From positions 1 to 23,713 of the forward strand of contig NZ_LMWH01000292.1 of assembly GCF_001507435.1 (NCBI RefSeq): a stretch of DNA of 23,713 nt. Direction: 5' to 3'. Shown piece after piece: positions 6,894-14,378 of this stretch. The stretch is from Streptomyces sp. NRRL F-5122. Its GTDB lineage: Bacteria > Actinomycetota > Actinomycetes > Streptomycetales > Streptomycetaceae. The position numbers and the translations under genes are program-made. The notes beneath the pieces are model-generated. The model had not been told where the DNA came from and ran no database searches. It saw only the letters and a list, made by a program, of their open reading frames with translations. The first letter of the stretch is position 1; the number at the start of each line of letters is the position of its first letter.

Positions 6894-7832
6894 ATGCGCG
6901 TATTCGTCGCTGGGGGGACCGGCCATTCCGGTTCGTACATCATCCCCGAGCTCATCGCCGCCGGGCACGAGGTCACCGGCCTGGCCCGGTCGGACGCTTC
7001 CGCAGCGGCCCTGTCCGCGCTCGGCGCGAAGGTGCGTCGCGGCGACGTCCAGGATCTCGACGGGCTCAAGGAGGCAGCCTCGGAGTCCGACGGCGTCATC
7101 CACGTGGCCCACAGGCAGGATCTGCTGCCCTCAGGCGGGATGGACGCCGTGGCCGCTGCGGAGCTCCCGATCATGCTCGCGTACGGCGAGGCACTCGCGG
7201 GAACCGGAAAGCCGCTGGTCACGGCGGGAAGCATTGGCTCACCCGGGCAGCAACTGGGCCGGCCGGCCACCGAGGAGGACCCGGCCCTCCCCGCCGGCAA
7301 GGAACACAAAGGCACCCTGCGGATCCGCAACGTCGTGGAAAGGGCCGTAGTCGACCTCGCCGAGCTGGGGGTGCGATCTTCGGTCGTGCGGATCGCCAAC
7401 ATCGCGCACAGCACGACCGATCGTGCCGGCTTCCTCCCCACGCTGATCGCGCTCGCGAAGGAAAAGGGGTTCGTCGGCTACCACGGCGACGGCGCGAACC
7501 TGTGGAACGCCGTGCACGTCCGCGATGCCGCCACCTTGTTCCGACTGGCGCTGGAGAAGGGGTCAGCTGGCAGATACTGGCACGCGGTTGGGGACGGGGC
7601 CATCCCGTTCCGCGAGATCGCCGAGGCCATCGCCAACCGTCTGGGCCTGCCCGCCGTGAGCGTTCCCAACGATGCCTTGATGACGCCGGGGTACTTCGGG
7701 TTCCTCACGAACATCGCCACGCAGAGCTACCCGGCGTCCAACCTCATCACCCGCCGGACCCTCGGCTGGGAACCCGCCCAGCCCGGCCTGCTCGCCGATC
7801 TGGACAACGGCCACTATTTCCCCGCCGGCTGA
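6894..7832 (+). CDS. NAD-dependent epimerase/dehydratase-like SDR
   Basis: The product has 312 residues and an atypical/extended-SDR fold. The N-terminal nucleotide-binding motif is VFVAGGTGHSG (3-13). Other blocks are ELIAAGHEVTGLARSDASA, GDVQDLDGL and SDGVIHVAH. The C-terminal half (NAVHVRDAATLFRLALEKG, FREIAEAIANRLGLP) is typical of NAD-dependent epimerase/dehydratase proteins. The classical YxxxK motif is not evident, so catalysis may differ from classical SDRs. The ATG at 6894 has AAGGA nine bases upstream; an in-frame start at 6825 would have to cross the stem-loop. It is the second gene of the LysR-linked run. Substrate unknown. Confidence 0.85.
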   Translation: MRVFVAGGTGHSGSYIIPELIAAGHEVTGLARSDASAAALSALGAKVRRGDVQDLDGLKEAASESDGVIHVAHRQDLLPSGGMDAVAAAELPIMLAYGEALAGTGKPLVTAGSIGSPGQQLGRPATEEDPALPAGKEHKGTLRIRNVVERAVVDLAELGVRSSVVRIANIAHSTTDRAGFLPTLIALAKEKGFVGYHGDGANLWNAVHVRDAATLFRLALEKGSAGRYWHAVGDGAIPFREIAEAIANRLGLPAVSVPNDALMTPGYFGFLTNIATQSYPASNLITRRTLGWEPAQPGLLADLDNGHYFPAG

Positions 7833-7901
7833 CGGCGGGAACCGGAATCGAAACGAGCCCGGCAACCGGCAAGTTCAGCTCTTATGAAGGACGTTGAGAT
7901 T

Positions 7902-8570
7902 ATGACGACTGTGGGATTCATCGGAAGCGGAAGCATCGGCAGGACCCTCGCGCAACTCGCTGTCGGGGCCGGGCACCAGGTGGTGCTCAGCAACTCGCGC
8001 GGTCCCGAAACGCTCGTGGACACGGCCGCGGAACTGGGGCCGCGAGCGTCCGCGGCAACGAACGAAGAGGCCGCGGCGGCCGGTGACATTGTCGTGGTCA
8101 CGGTGCCGGTCAGCGCCTTCCCCCACGTGACCGCCGCGCCGCTGGCCGGGAAGACGGTCATCGACACCTGCAACTACGGCCCCGAGCGTGACGGGCACAT
8201 CCCCGAGCTCGACAGTAAGTCCCTCACTTCAAGCGAGCTGCTCCTGCGGTACATCCCGGACGCCCTGCTCGTAAAGGCGTTCAACAACATCTTCTTCAAG
8301 CACCTGCTGTCACTCGCCCGCCCGGCAGGAGCGGCCGATCGCTCCTACCTGCCGATCGCCGGGGAGTCCGCACCGGCGAAGGCGGCGGTGACCGAATTCA
8401 TCAACTCCATCGGCTACAACGTGGTAGACGCGGGAACGCTGACCGACAGCTGGCGGCAGGCGACAGGCACGCCGGTGTGGGGAACACCGTACGGGCCGTA
8501 CTCGAACGAGAAGGGCCAGCCGGTCGGCGAGGACGCCATCCGCGCGGCACTGGCCGCCGCAACGCGGTAG
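7902..8570 (+). CDS. NADPH-dependent F420 reductase family protein
   Basis: The product has 222 residues. The Rossmann motif is GFIGSGSIG (5-13), then GHQVVLSNSRGPETL, with SRGP after beta-2 suggesting NADP(H). GDIVVVTVPVSAFP, KTVIDTCNYGPERDG and LVKAFNNIFFKHL follow. This is the same broad F420-type NADP oxidoreductase family but a different subgroup from the two paralogues at 2069 and 6168. The ATG at 7902 is preferred because GAAGGA lies about 11 bases upstream and MTTVGFIG is a normal start; ATG at 7884 is also in frame but lacks a good ribosome-binding site. It is the third gene of the run and is followed by a strong stem-loop. Confidence 0.85.
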   Translation: MTTVGFIGSGSIGRTLAQLAVGAGHQVVLSNSRGPETLVDTAAELGPRASAATNEEAAAAGDIVVVTVPVSAFPHVTAAPLAGKTVIDTCNYGPERDGHIPELDSKSLTSSELLLRYIPDALLVKAFNNIFFKHLLSLARPAGAADRSYLPIAGESAPAKAAVTEFINSIGYNVVDAGTLTDSWRQATGTPVWGTPYGPYSNEKGQPVGEDAIRAALAAATR

Positions 8571-8612
8571 CCGCCAATTGTCGCGGACCGTGATGTGCTC
8601 CGGCCGTGCCAT

Positions 8613-8642
8613 GCCCTCGCCCGGGGGATACCGGGCGGGGGC
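8613..8642 (+). terminator. Stem-loop terminator after the oxidoreductase operon
   Basis: GCCCTCGCCCGG pairs with CCGGGCGGGGGC across a 6-base loop (11 of 12 pairs), followed by ATATTTC. It lies 43 bp after the stop of the third gene and is the best candidate for the operon's transcription end. Confidence 0.6.
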
Positions 8643-8650
8643 ATATTTCG

Positions 8651-8676
8651 CACGCAAAGGCGTCGAATCCAGCGAA
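8651..8676 (+). pseudogene. Tiny IS5-family transposase relic
   Basis: One frame reads YFARKGVESSE, close to IRIARKGIESSE of the IS5-type relic at 240-901. At nucleotide level 21 of 24 bases match (core CGCAAAGG and TCCAGCGAA). It lies right before the IS110 relic, mirroring the left end of the window where an IS5 relic and an IS110 relic also adjoin. It is very short, so chance is not excluded. Confidence 0.3.
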
Positions 8677-8729
8677 GGGTCTGCCCTGCGTCTCGTCGCG
8701 CCGAGTCAGGTTCGACGTCGCTGGGCGTG

Positions 8730-9545
8730 GACGCCTTTGTTCTCGCGGATCAGGCCCGCATCCGCCGGGATCTGGGGCTGCTCAGGCCCGGAGACGAAAT
8801 TGCCATCGACCTACGCACCCTCACCACCCGACGCCTGGACCTGGTTTTCGACCGCACCCGGCAGATCAACCGCCTCCGAGCCCAACTACTGGAGAACTTC
8901 CCTGTGTTGGAGCGGTCACTGGACCTGACCAACAAGGGCCCGATGCTGCTGCTGACGGGCTATCAGACTCCGGCAGCCTTCCGCCGCACAGGTATGAAGC
9001 GCATCGGGACCTGCCTGAAGAACCGCAAGGTCAAAGGCGCCGCCGCACTCGCTCGCACCGTGGTGGAGGCCGCCCAGGCGCAGCACACTGCGCTGCCCGG
9101 TGAGAAGCTGGCCGCCGCCATGGTGGTCCGCCTCGCCAAGACGGTGATGGCCCTCGACGAGGAGATCGCGGAACTCGACGCCCTCATCGAGGCACGGCTT
9201 CACGAACATCCACATGCCGAGGTGATCCGAAGCCTGCCCGGCATGGGCATCAGGCTCACCGCCGAGTTCATCGCCGCAACAGGCGGGGACATGGATACCT
9301 TCGCAAGTGCCGCCCGCCTGGCCGGCTTCGCCGGCCAGGCCTCGCAGCCACGCGACTCCGGTCGCGTCAATGGCAACATGCGCAGGCCGCGCCGCTACCA
9401 CCGCGGGCTACTCAGACCATGTACTTGTCGGCGATGGCCAGCCTCAAGTCCGGCCCCGCCTTCAAGACGTACTACCAACGGAAGCGGAGCGAGGGGAAAG
9501 GCCACAAGCAGGCTCTCCTCGCGCTGGCCCGCCGTCGCGTTCATT
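8730..9545 (+). pseudogene. IS110-family transposase, 5'-truncated and frameshifted
   Basis: Similarity starts at DAFVLADQARIRRDLGLLRP, so about the first 100 residues, with most of the DEDD/RuvC-like catalytic domain, are missing. It continues in frame through RLDLVFDRTRQINRLRAQLL, the linker, and the Transposase_20 region (VIRSLPGMGIRLTAEFIAAT). After GLLR at about 9416 the frame shifts to one reading TMYLSAMASLKSGPAFKTYY, consistent with a one-base loss. The usual C-terminal tail is cut off at LARRRV at about 9540. A single-frame reading (393 codons) is therefore misleading. It is non-functional as read. Confidence 0.85.
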
Positions 9546-9779
9546 GGGAAGTCCCGTGCCCCGAGGCTGTCGCTCTCGTATGCGCCCGACTGCCGACAGC
9601 AGAGCCGTCGACACCTGCGAAGATCGCCCGAGCAGCGTATGCGTTGCCGCGGACAGCTGATCCGTGACAAGGCGGGAACCTTCAGGACGACGGCGGCTGG
9701 AGCGGGAGCGATACGGGCGGTGGAAGGGCCTGTCGAACCCACGCCCGCTTGGATCCGGCCGGTTAACTGCCTTTGATCA
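9546..9779. other. No gene seen
   Basis: Between the broken IS110 relic and the short membrane-protein gene no frame on either strand has convincing coding character. The minus-strand frame through 9395-9901 is Arg/Ala-rich and runs across the transposase relic, which marks it as spurious. The stretch probably holds debris from the insertion or deletion that truncated the IS110 copy. Confidence 0.5.
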
Positions 9780-10130
9780 TCATTGACCGGTGCAGCCGCC
9801 GACATGGCGGGCCGCCTTACCCTGGGCCTCTGTCTCACGCATTTTCGGGGAGCAGTCCTGTGCCGTCCACTCGGGGTTACCTCGGCTCCCCAGGCCCGCA
9901 CTCCTCCTCGTCCAGCCGCACCGGCCGGGCATCGAGTTGGACGGCGTGGCCTTCACCGGTGACGGACCCCGGGCGTCATTCCAGGCGTCCGGGAGCAGAT
10001 GCAGCCCGACGATCACCACCAACGCGCCCACCGCCGTCCCGAGCCACGCTTCCTGCCGCCCCAGATGCCGCTGGGCCAAAGCGGCCCCGGCTGCTGTGCC
10101 CACGGTGACCACTCCCACCTGAGCGATCAC
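9780..10130 (-). CDS. Short membrane protein, probably truncated
   Basis: A GTG at 10130 overlaps the TGA of the DUF899 gene (GTGA), suggesting translational coupling. The first 55 residues look genuine, with two hydrophobic segments: about 2-19 (IAQVGVVTVGTAAGAALA) and about 29-46 (LGTAVGALVVIVGLHLLP), followed by DAWNDARG. HLLP plus the helix pattern recall ZIP-like metal transporters, but this is weak. After residue 55 the sequence (SPVKATPSNSMPGRCGW onward) turns unnatural, and a neighbouring frame gives VQLDARPVRLDEEECG before a stop. The gene is therefore probably broken at about 9965, with the 116-residue frame being a chance extension. Confidence 0.45.
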   Translation of the reverse strand: MIAQVGVVTVGTAAGAALAQRHLGRQEAWLGTAVGALVVIVGLHLLPDAWNDARGPSPVKATPSNSMPGRCGWTRRSAGLGSRGNPEWTAQDCSPKMRETEAQGKAARHVGGCTGQ

Positions 10131-10873
10131 ATGTCCTCCGCCGAGGCGCGCGCGTGCGCCCGAAGCGCGGTGACCCTCTCGTCGAGGGTGCCCTCCCACG
10201 GGTCGCTGTCGGACACGTACTCGTCGTGCCGCCTCCACCATTCATACGCCCGGGTCTGCGGGTAGCCCTCGGGCGAGTCCTCCCAGTCCTCCTGTCGGCC
10301 GAGGGCGGTGAGGTCAAGGTAGCTCCACGTGCTGCCCAGCGCCTCGTCGCCGCGGTGGTTGACGAAGTAGGTCCGGAACACCCGCTTACCCTCGCGCAGG
10401 AACGCGTTGGTGCCATGCCACTGTTCCACACCGAACTCGGCGTCGAAGCCGTCGGTGAGGGTGTACCAGGGAACGTCCCAGCCCATCCGGGCCTTCAGGC
10501 GCTCGATGTCGGGCTGCGGCGCGCGCGAGACGTGCGCGTAGGCGGTGTCGCGGGCGTTCAGATGCGCGAGGTGGGCGACCTGGTCGGCCATCAGCGAGCA
10601 GCCTGGGCAGCCACGCTCCGGCCAGCCTGTCACGCCCGGCTCGAAGAAGAAGCGGTAGACGATCAGCTGACGACGTCCCTCGAACAACTCGACCAGGCTC
10701 ACCGGCCCGTCCGGGCCCTCGAAGCTGTAGGCCTTCTCCACCTCCATCCTCGGCATCCGACGGCGCTGGGCTGCCAGCGCGTCGTGCGCACGGGTCACCT
10801 CCTTCTCCTTGACCCGCAGTTCCTGGCGCGCAGCCTCCCACTCCTGGGCTGACACGATCGGTGGCAGTTTCAT
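10127..10873 (-). CDS. DUF899 family thioredoxin-like protein
   Basis: The product has 248 residues. The family's usual order is seen: EWEAARQELRVKEKEVTRAH near the N-terminus, RMEVEKAYSFEGPDG, LVELFEGRRQLIVYRFFF, then GCPGCSLMADQVAHL with a CPGC pair (Cys89, Cys92), and a C-terminal block WHGTNAFLREGKRVFRTYF and STWSYLDLTALGRQEDWEDS. DUF899 proteins have a thioredoxin-like fold; biochemical roles are poorly defined. The ATG at 10873 has AAAAGGAG nine bases upstream and is the natural start. It lies 46 bp after the SDR gene on the same strand, and its stop overlaps the next gene's GTG, so the three look like an operon divergent from the sigma factor. Confidence 0.92.
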   Translation of the reverse strand: MKLPPIVSAQEWEAARQELRVKEKEVTRAHDALAAQRRRMPRMEVEKAYSFEGPDGPVSLVELFEGRRQLIVYRFFFEPGVTGWPERGCPGCSLMADQVAHLAHLNARDTAYAHVSRAPQPDIERLKARMGWDVPWYTLTDGFDAEFGVEQWHGTNAFLREGKRVFRTYFVNHRGDEALGSTWSYLDLTALGRQEDWEDSPEGYPQTRAYEWWRRHDEYVSDSDPWEGTLDERVTALRAHARASAEDM

Positions 10874-10919
10874 GGCGCGGCTCCTTTTCGCTATCGGATC
10901 GGTATCGGGGATTCGGTGT

Positions 10920-11648
10920 CTACCGCGGTCCTGCCAGCAGCGCGGTGTTCTCACGTTCGAGGATCTTGACCGGGCTGGTCGGCCAGTCGGCGGCCAGGAT
11001 CGCCGAAACCGGGTCGGGGAAGATCTCCTCTTGTCCGACGGCGACGCCGTCGAGGATCGCCTGCGCAACGGAGGCCGGGCTGGCCTTGGGGATGTTGAGG
11101 TCGCGGGACATGTCGGTGTCCACCGGTCCCGCCAGGACGGCGTGCACCCGAACCCCTCGCTCGGCCAGCAGCGCCCGCAGGGCCTGGGTGAGGGAGAACG
11201 CCGCCGCCTTGGAGATCGAGTACGCCGGCATCACCGGTACTGAAGACATCGACGCCGTGGACAGCAGGTTGACCACCGTCCCGTGCGAGGCCGTCAGATG
11301 CGGAAGAACCGCCTGAGTGACGGCGTAGGTTCCGAAGAGGTTGACGGCCAGGTGCCGCTTGAGCATCGCGGGATCGGTCAGGTCATCGAAGATGGCCAGT
11401 CCGGCATTGTTGACCAGGACGTCGAGGCTGTCGAGGCTGTCGGCGGCCGCCTGGATCTGCGCGTGGTCGGTCACATCCAGGGACAGTGCCGTGACCCGGT
11501 TGTCGGGATGAGTGAAGGGCTGGCGCATTCCGGCGTAGACGCGCCCCGCGTCCCTGCGCAGCGCCTCGTCAACGAGCGCGCGTCCGATGCCGCGGTTGGC
11601 GCCAGTCACCAGGACGGTCCGGCCGGTGATGGAATCTTGTGTCGCCAC
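10920..11648 (-). CDS. SDR family oxidoreductase
   Basis: The product has 242 residues and a complete classical SDR signature: TGANRGIG at 15-22, NNAG at 80-83, Asn103 (VNLFG), Ser130, Tyr143 and Lys147 (YSISK). LAGPVDTDMSRDLNIPKASP is the usual substrate-loop region. It resembles small SDRs of the C-factor/CsgA type. The GTG at 11648 is preferred because VATQDSITGRTVLVTGAN is a normal SDR start and CGGAG lies upstream. A longer frame from 11801 would overlap the sigma-factor promoter and adds unlikely residues. It heads a minus-strand group with DUF899 and a membrane protein. Substrate unknown. Confidence 0.9.
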   Translation of the reverse strand: MATQDSITGRTVLVTGANRGIGRALVDEALRRDAGRVYAGMRQPFTHPDNRVTALSLDVTDHAQIQAAADSLDSLDVLVNNAGLAIFDDLTDPAMLKRHLAVNLFGTYAVTQAVLPHLTASHGTVVNLLSTASMSSVPVMPAYSISKAAAFSLTQALRALLAERGVRVHAVLAGPVDTDMSRDLNIPKASPASVAQAILDGVAVGQEEIFPDPVSAILAADWPTSPVKILERENTALLAGPR

Positions 11649-11761
11649 GGTGTCATGCTCCGAATCGATTTGGACGGTTGAGGACTCGCACAGGGAACAG
11701 ACATGCTTGCCGACCGGAAATGGGCGGCCGGGCAGCGCCCAGTTCCGCCGCTGGCCGGTGT

Positions 11762-11794
11762 CGATACCTGTATCAGCTACCTGATGACGGAGGT
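11762..11794 (+). promoter_or_regulatory. Short dyads and ribosome-binding site upstream of the sigma gene
   Basis: GATAC-CT-GTATC and, overlapping its end, ATCAG-CTAC-CTGAT are two short perfect dyads in the last 40 bp before the sigma-factor start, followed by a strong ribosome-binding site GGAGGT at 11789-11794. They could be an operator or a 5'-leader structure. GATACC also occurs just upstream of the DUF899 gene, which may hint at a common element. Confidence 0.35.
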
Positions 11795-11799
11795 GACCC

Positions 11800-12801
11800 A
11801 TGTCGGGCGATTTGCTGCAGCGAGCCCGCTCCGGCGACCGTGACGCATTCGCGGAGTTGGTCGAGCCGTACCGTGGCGAACTCCAGCTGCTGTGTTATCG
11901 CATGCTGGGATCCCTTCAGGACGCCGAGGACACCCTCCAGGAGGTCCTGCTAGCGGCTTGGCTGGGCCTGGATGGCTTCGAGGGCCGGTCCTCGGTGCGT
12001 ACTTGGTTGCACCGCATCGCCACCAACCGCAGCCTCAACGCGCTACGCGCCGCCACCCGCAAACCTGAGCCCGCGCCCACCCCGGCGGTGCCCGCTCCGG
12101 AGCCGTCGCGTCTGGGCGAGGTCACCTGGCTGCAGCCCTACCCCGACCTGTTCCTGGACGACCTCCCCGACCAGACCCCCGGCCCTGAGGCCCGCTACGA
12201 ATCTCGCGAGGCGGTCTCGCTGGCCTTCATCACTGCCGTCCAGCTGCTGCCGCCCAACCAGCGCGCGGTGCTGCTGATGCGTGACGTGCTCGGCTACCAC
12301 GCCGCCGAGACCGCCGACCTGCTGGGCCTCACCGAAAGCGCCGTCACCAGCGCCCTCAAACGAGCCCGGGCCACGCTGCAGGCCACCCGTAACGGCGACC
12401 GCCCCGCACTCCCTCCGGACAGCCCGGCCGAACGTGCCCTCACCGACCGGTTCGTGGCCGCCTTCACCGACCACGACGTCGCCGCCTTGATCGCGCTGAT
12501 GACCGATGACGTCTGGGTCCGGATGCCGCCCTTGCCGTTCGAGTACCGCGGCGCCCAGGCCGTCCGCCGCTTCTTCACCACGGTCTTTGCCCAAGACTGC
12601 ACCATCGGCCGCATGATCCCGACCCGGGCCAACGGCCAGCCCGCTTGGGGCGAATACAGTCGCGATCCGCTGACCGGCCTGCTGCGCTGCACGGGAATCG
12701 TGGTAGCCGCCTATACCACCTCTGGCATCAGCGAACTCACCCACTTCGAAACCACCATCGCCCCCCACTTCGGCCTCCCCCGAACCCTCGCATCGGTCTG
12801 A
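11800..12801 (+). CDS. ECF RNA polymerase sigma factor with SnoaL-like C-terminal domain
   Basis: The product has 333 residues. Sigma region 2 is at about 13-83 (DAFAELVEPYRGELQLLCYR, DAEDTLQEVLLAAW, VRTWLHRIATNRSLNALR). A linker with WLQPYPDLFLDDLPDQTPGP follows, then region 4 at about 142-195 (LLPPNQRAVLLMRDVLGYHA, TESAVTSALKRARATLQ). Residues 205-325 form a SnoaL/NTF2-like domain (ALTDRFVAAFTDHDVAALIA, DDVWVRMPPLPFEYRG). This layout, with the WLQPYP linker, matches the SigX5/TIGR02960-type ECF group, where the C-terminal domain modulates activity in place of an anti-sigma factor; no anti-sigma gene is present here. The ATG at 11800 has GGAGGT six bases upstream. It is divergent from the SDR/DUF899 group, its likely targets. 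Confidence 0.92.
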   Translation: MSGDLLQRARSGDRDAFAELVEPYRGELQLLCYRMLGSLQDAEDTLQEVLLAAWLGLDGFEGRSSVRTWLHRIATNRSLNALRAATRKPEPAPTPAVPAPEPSRLGEVTWLQPYPDLFLDDLPDQTPGPEARYESREAVSLAFITAVQLLPPNQRAVLLMRDVLGYHAAETADLLGLTESAVTSALKRARATLQATRNGDRPALPPDSPAERALTDRFVAAFTDHDVAALIALMTDDVWVRMPPLPFEYRGAQAVRRFFTTVFAQDCTIGRMIPTRANGQPAWGEYSRDPLTGLLRCTGIVVAAYTTSGISELTHFETTIAPHFGLPRTLASV

Positions 12802-12986
12802 TGGGCGCGAGAGGGCGATATGCGAGTTGAGGTCTGAATTGAGATCGACAGGCACCGGTCTCATCGTCACTGTGGACGACAGTAGCGAGTTCGGGGTTTA
12901 TGTCAGAGTCGTCCTGGGTCTGGGGGAAGACTAGAGCCTGTCCGGTCGATCATGTGACCGTCTGATGGTCTGGTCGTTGATCGGGT

Positions 12987-13920
12987 ATGGGGCGGGGCGA
13001 TCTGACAGACGCTGAGTGGGAACGGCTGCGGCCGTTCCTGCCGGTGGGCAATGGCCGGTGCGGGCGGTGGAGGGATCACCGGCAGGTGATCGACGGGATC
13101 TTGCACCGGGTGCGGACCGGGGTGCACTGGCGTGACCTGCCCGAACGCTTCGGACCGTGGAAGACGGTCTATGAGCGGCACCGGTTGTGGTCGGCCGACG
13201 GTACTTGGGAACGGCTGCTCCAGCAGGTTCAGGCCGCAGCGGACGCCGCGGGTGAGATCGACTGGGACATCGGGGTGGATTCCACGGTGGTACGCGCTCA
13301 CCAGCATGCGGCGGGAGCCCGCACCAGCCCGCCCCCCGCACCGGCCACGTCAAGGGGGGATGCGGACGGCGAACACCAGGGCGAACCGCCCTGGCAGAGC
13401 CTTCACGCCCGCCTGGTGGAGGTGGTGAAGCAGGTGAGGACTGGGCCGCTCCCGGGGCGGCTTCACCACCAAGATCCACCTGAGCGCCGAGGGCCGGTGC
13501 CGACCGCTGTCCCTGGTCATCACGCCCGGGCAGCGAGCAGACTGCACTCAATTCGACCCGGTGCTCGACAAGATCCGCGTTCTGCGGACCGGGCCGGGCA
13601 GGCCGCGCAAGGAGCCCGATAGCGTCGCCGCGGACAAGGCCTACAGCAACGGGCCCTGCCGGGACAGCTTGCGCCGCCGGGGCATCCGGCACACCATCCC
13701 GGAGAAGACCGACAGCCAGGCCGCCCGCCGACGCAAGGGATCACGAGGCGGGCGGCCGCCAGGATTCGACAAGCAGCGTTACAAGAAGCGCAACACCGTT
13801 GAGCGGGCCATCAACAGGCTGAAACAGTCCCGGGCTGTTGCCACTCGCTACGACAAACGCGGCTACGTTTACCTCGGAACGGTCACCGCCGCCGCCCTCG
13901 TCATCTGGCTCCGCACGTGA
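12987..13920 (+). pseudogene. IS5-family transposase, split by a frameshift
   Basis: The first frame gives DLTDAEWERLRPFLPVGNGR, HRVRTGVHWRDLPERFGPW and VDSTVVRAHQHAAGA, the N-terminal domain and first Asp of the DDE core. It ends usefully at LHARLVEVVKQ at about 13432. The next frame gives LGRSRGGFTTKIHLSAEG, VITPGQRADCTQFDPVLDK, SVAADKAYSNGPCRDSLRRR and NTVERAINRLKQSRAVATRY, ending WLRT. Together they cover a full-length IS5-family transposase. The switch lies in GTGAAGCAGGTGAGGACTGG and is consistent with one extra base. Some IS5 subgroups use programmed frameshifting, but no clear slippery heptamer is visible, so simple mutation is as likely. Confidence 0.8.
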
Positions 13921-13934
13921 TCCCAGAAGCGGTC

Positions 13935-14339
13935 TTACTCGCCCATCAGCTCAGGCAGCAGGCGGGAGTCGCCCACCAACGGTGCAAGCAGACTCTCCAC
14001 ATAGGCACGCCGGGCTGTGGGTTCCACGGCGGCGACGACCTCACGATGATCACGCAGGTGCTGCCGAACCCTGTTCAGAACGAGCTCGTGCTGTCGTGCG
14101 TCGCGCCAGGACTCCCATTGCGCGGCGCGCTGAGGCTCCGCCTGCATCAAGGCCTCGAGGATCGCGTGCTGAGCAGCCGCAAGATGGGGACTCCCGAAGA
14201 AGACATCGTCCAGGCCGTCGAATTTCCGATTCATCACCATGCGGTGGAGCGCCTTCAGGTGCCACAGTGACCCGAAGGCCACCGAGACGGATTCATCTGT
14301 CACGCAGGGATGATGGCCCAGAGTGGCTGGGCTCGGCAC
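13935..14339 (-). CDS. Unidentified protein carried inside the IS5-family element
   Basis: The frame starts at GTG (14339) and encodes 134 residues; later starts (a GTG at the VTDESVSV stretch) are possible and no clear ribosome-binding site decides. Composition and codon use look like a real soluble, mostly helical protein: FGSLWHLKALHRMVMNRKF, HLAAAQHAILEALMQAEPQR, LVLNRVRQHLRDHREVVAAV, and ending SRLLPELMGE. No family is recognised and no membrane segment or signal peptide is present. It lies convergent with the transposase (14 bp gap) and inside the element's inverted repeats, so it would move with it. If the right repeat was wrongly placed it would be a chromosomal gene, but the mbtH junction argues against that. 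Confidence 0.6.
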   Translation of the reverse strand: MPSPATLGHHPCVTDESVSVAFGSLWHLKALHRMVMNRKFDGLDDVFFGSPHLAAAQHAILEALMQAEPQRAAQWESWRDARQHELVLNRVRQHLRDHREVVAAVEPTARRAYVESLLAPLVGDSRLLPELMGE

Positions 14340-14378
14340 CCGCGTTTTGAGATGTCCGCATGATCGGCCGGACAGGCC

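Noticed and set aside
12043..12870. Minus-strand frame of 275 codons
   Set aside because: It is antisense to the well-defined ECF sigma factor gene.
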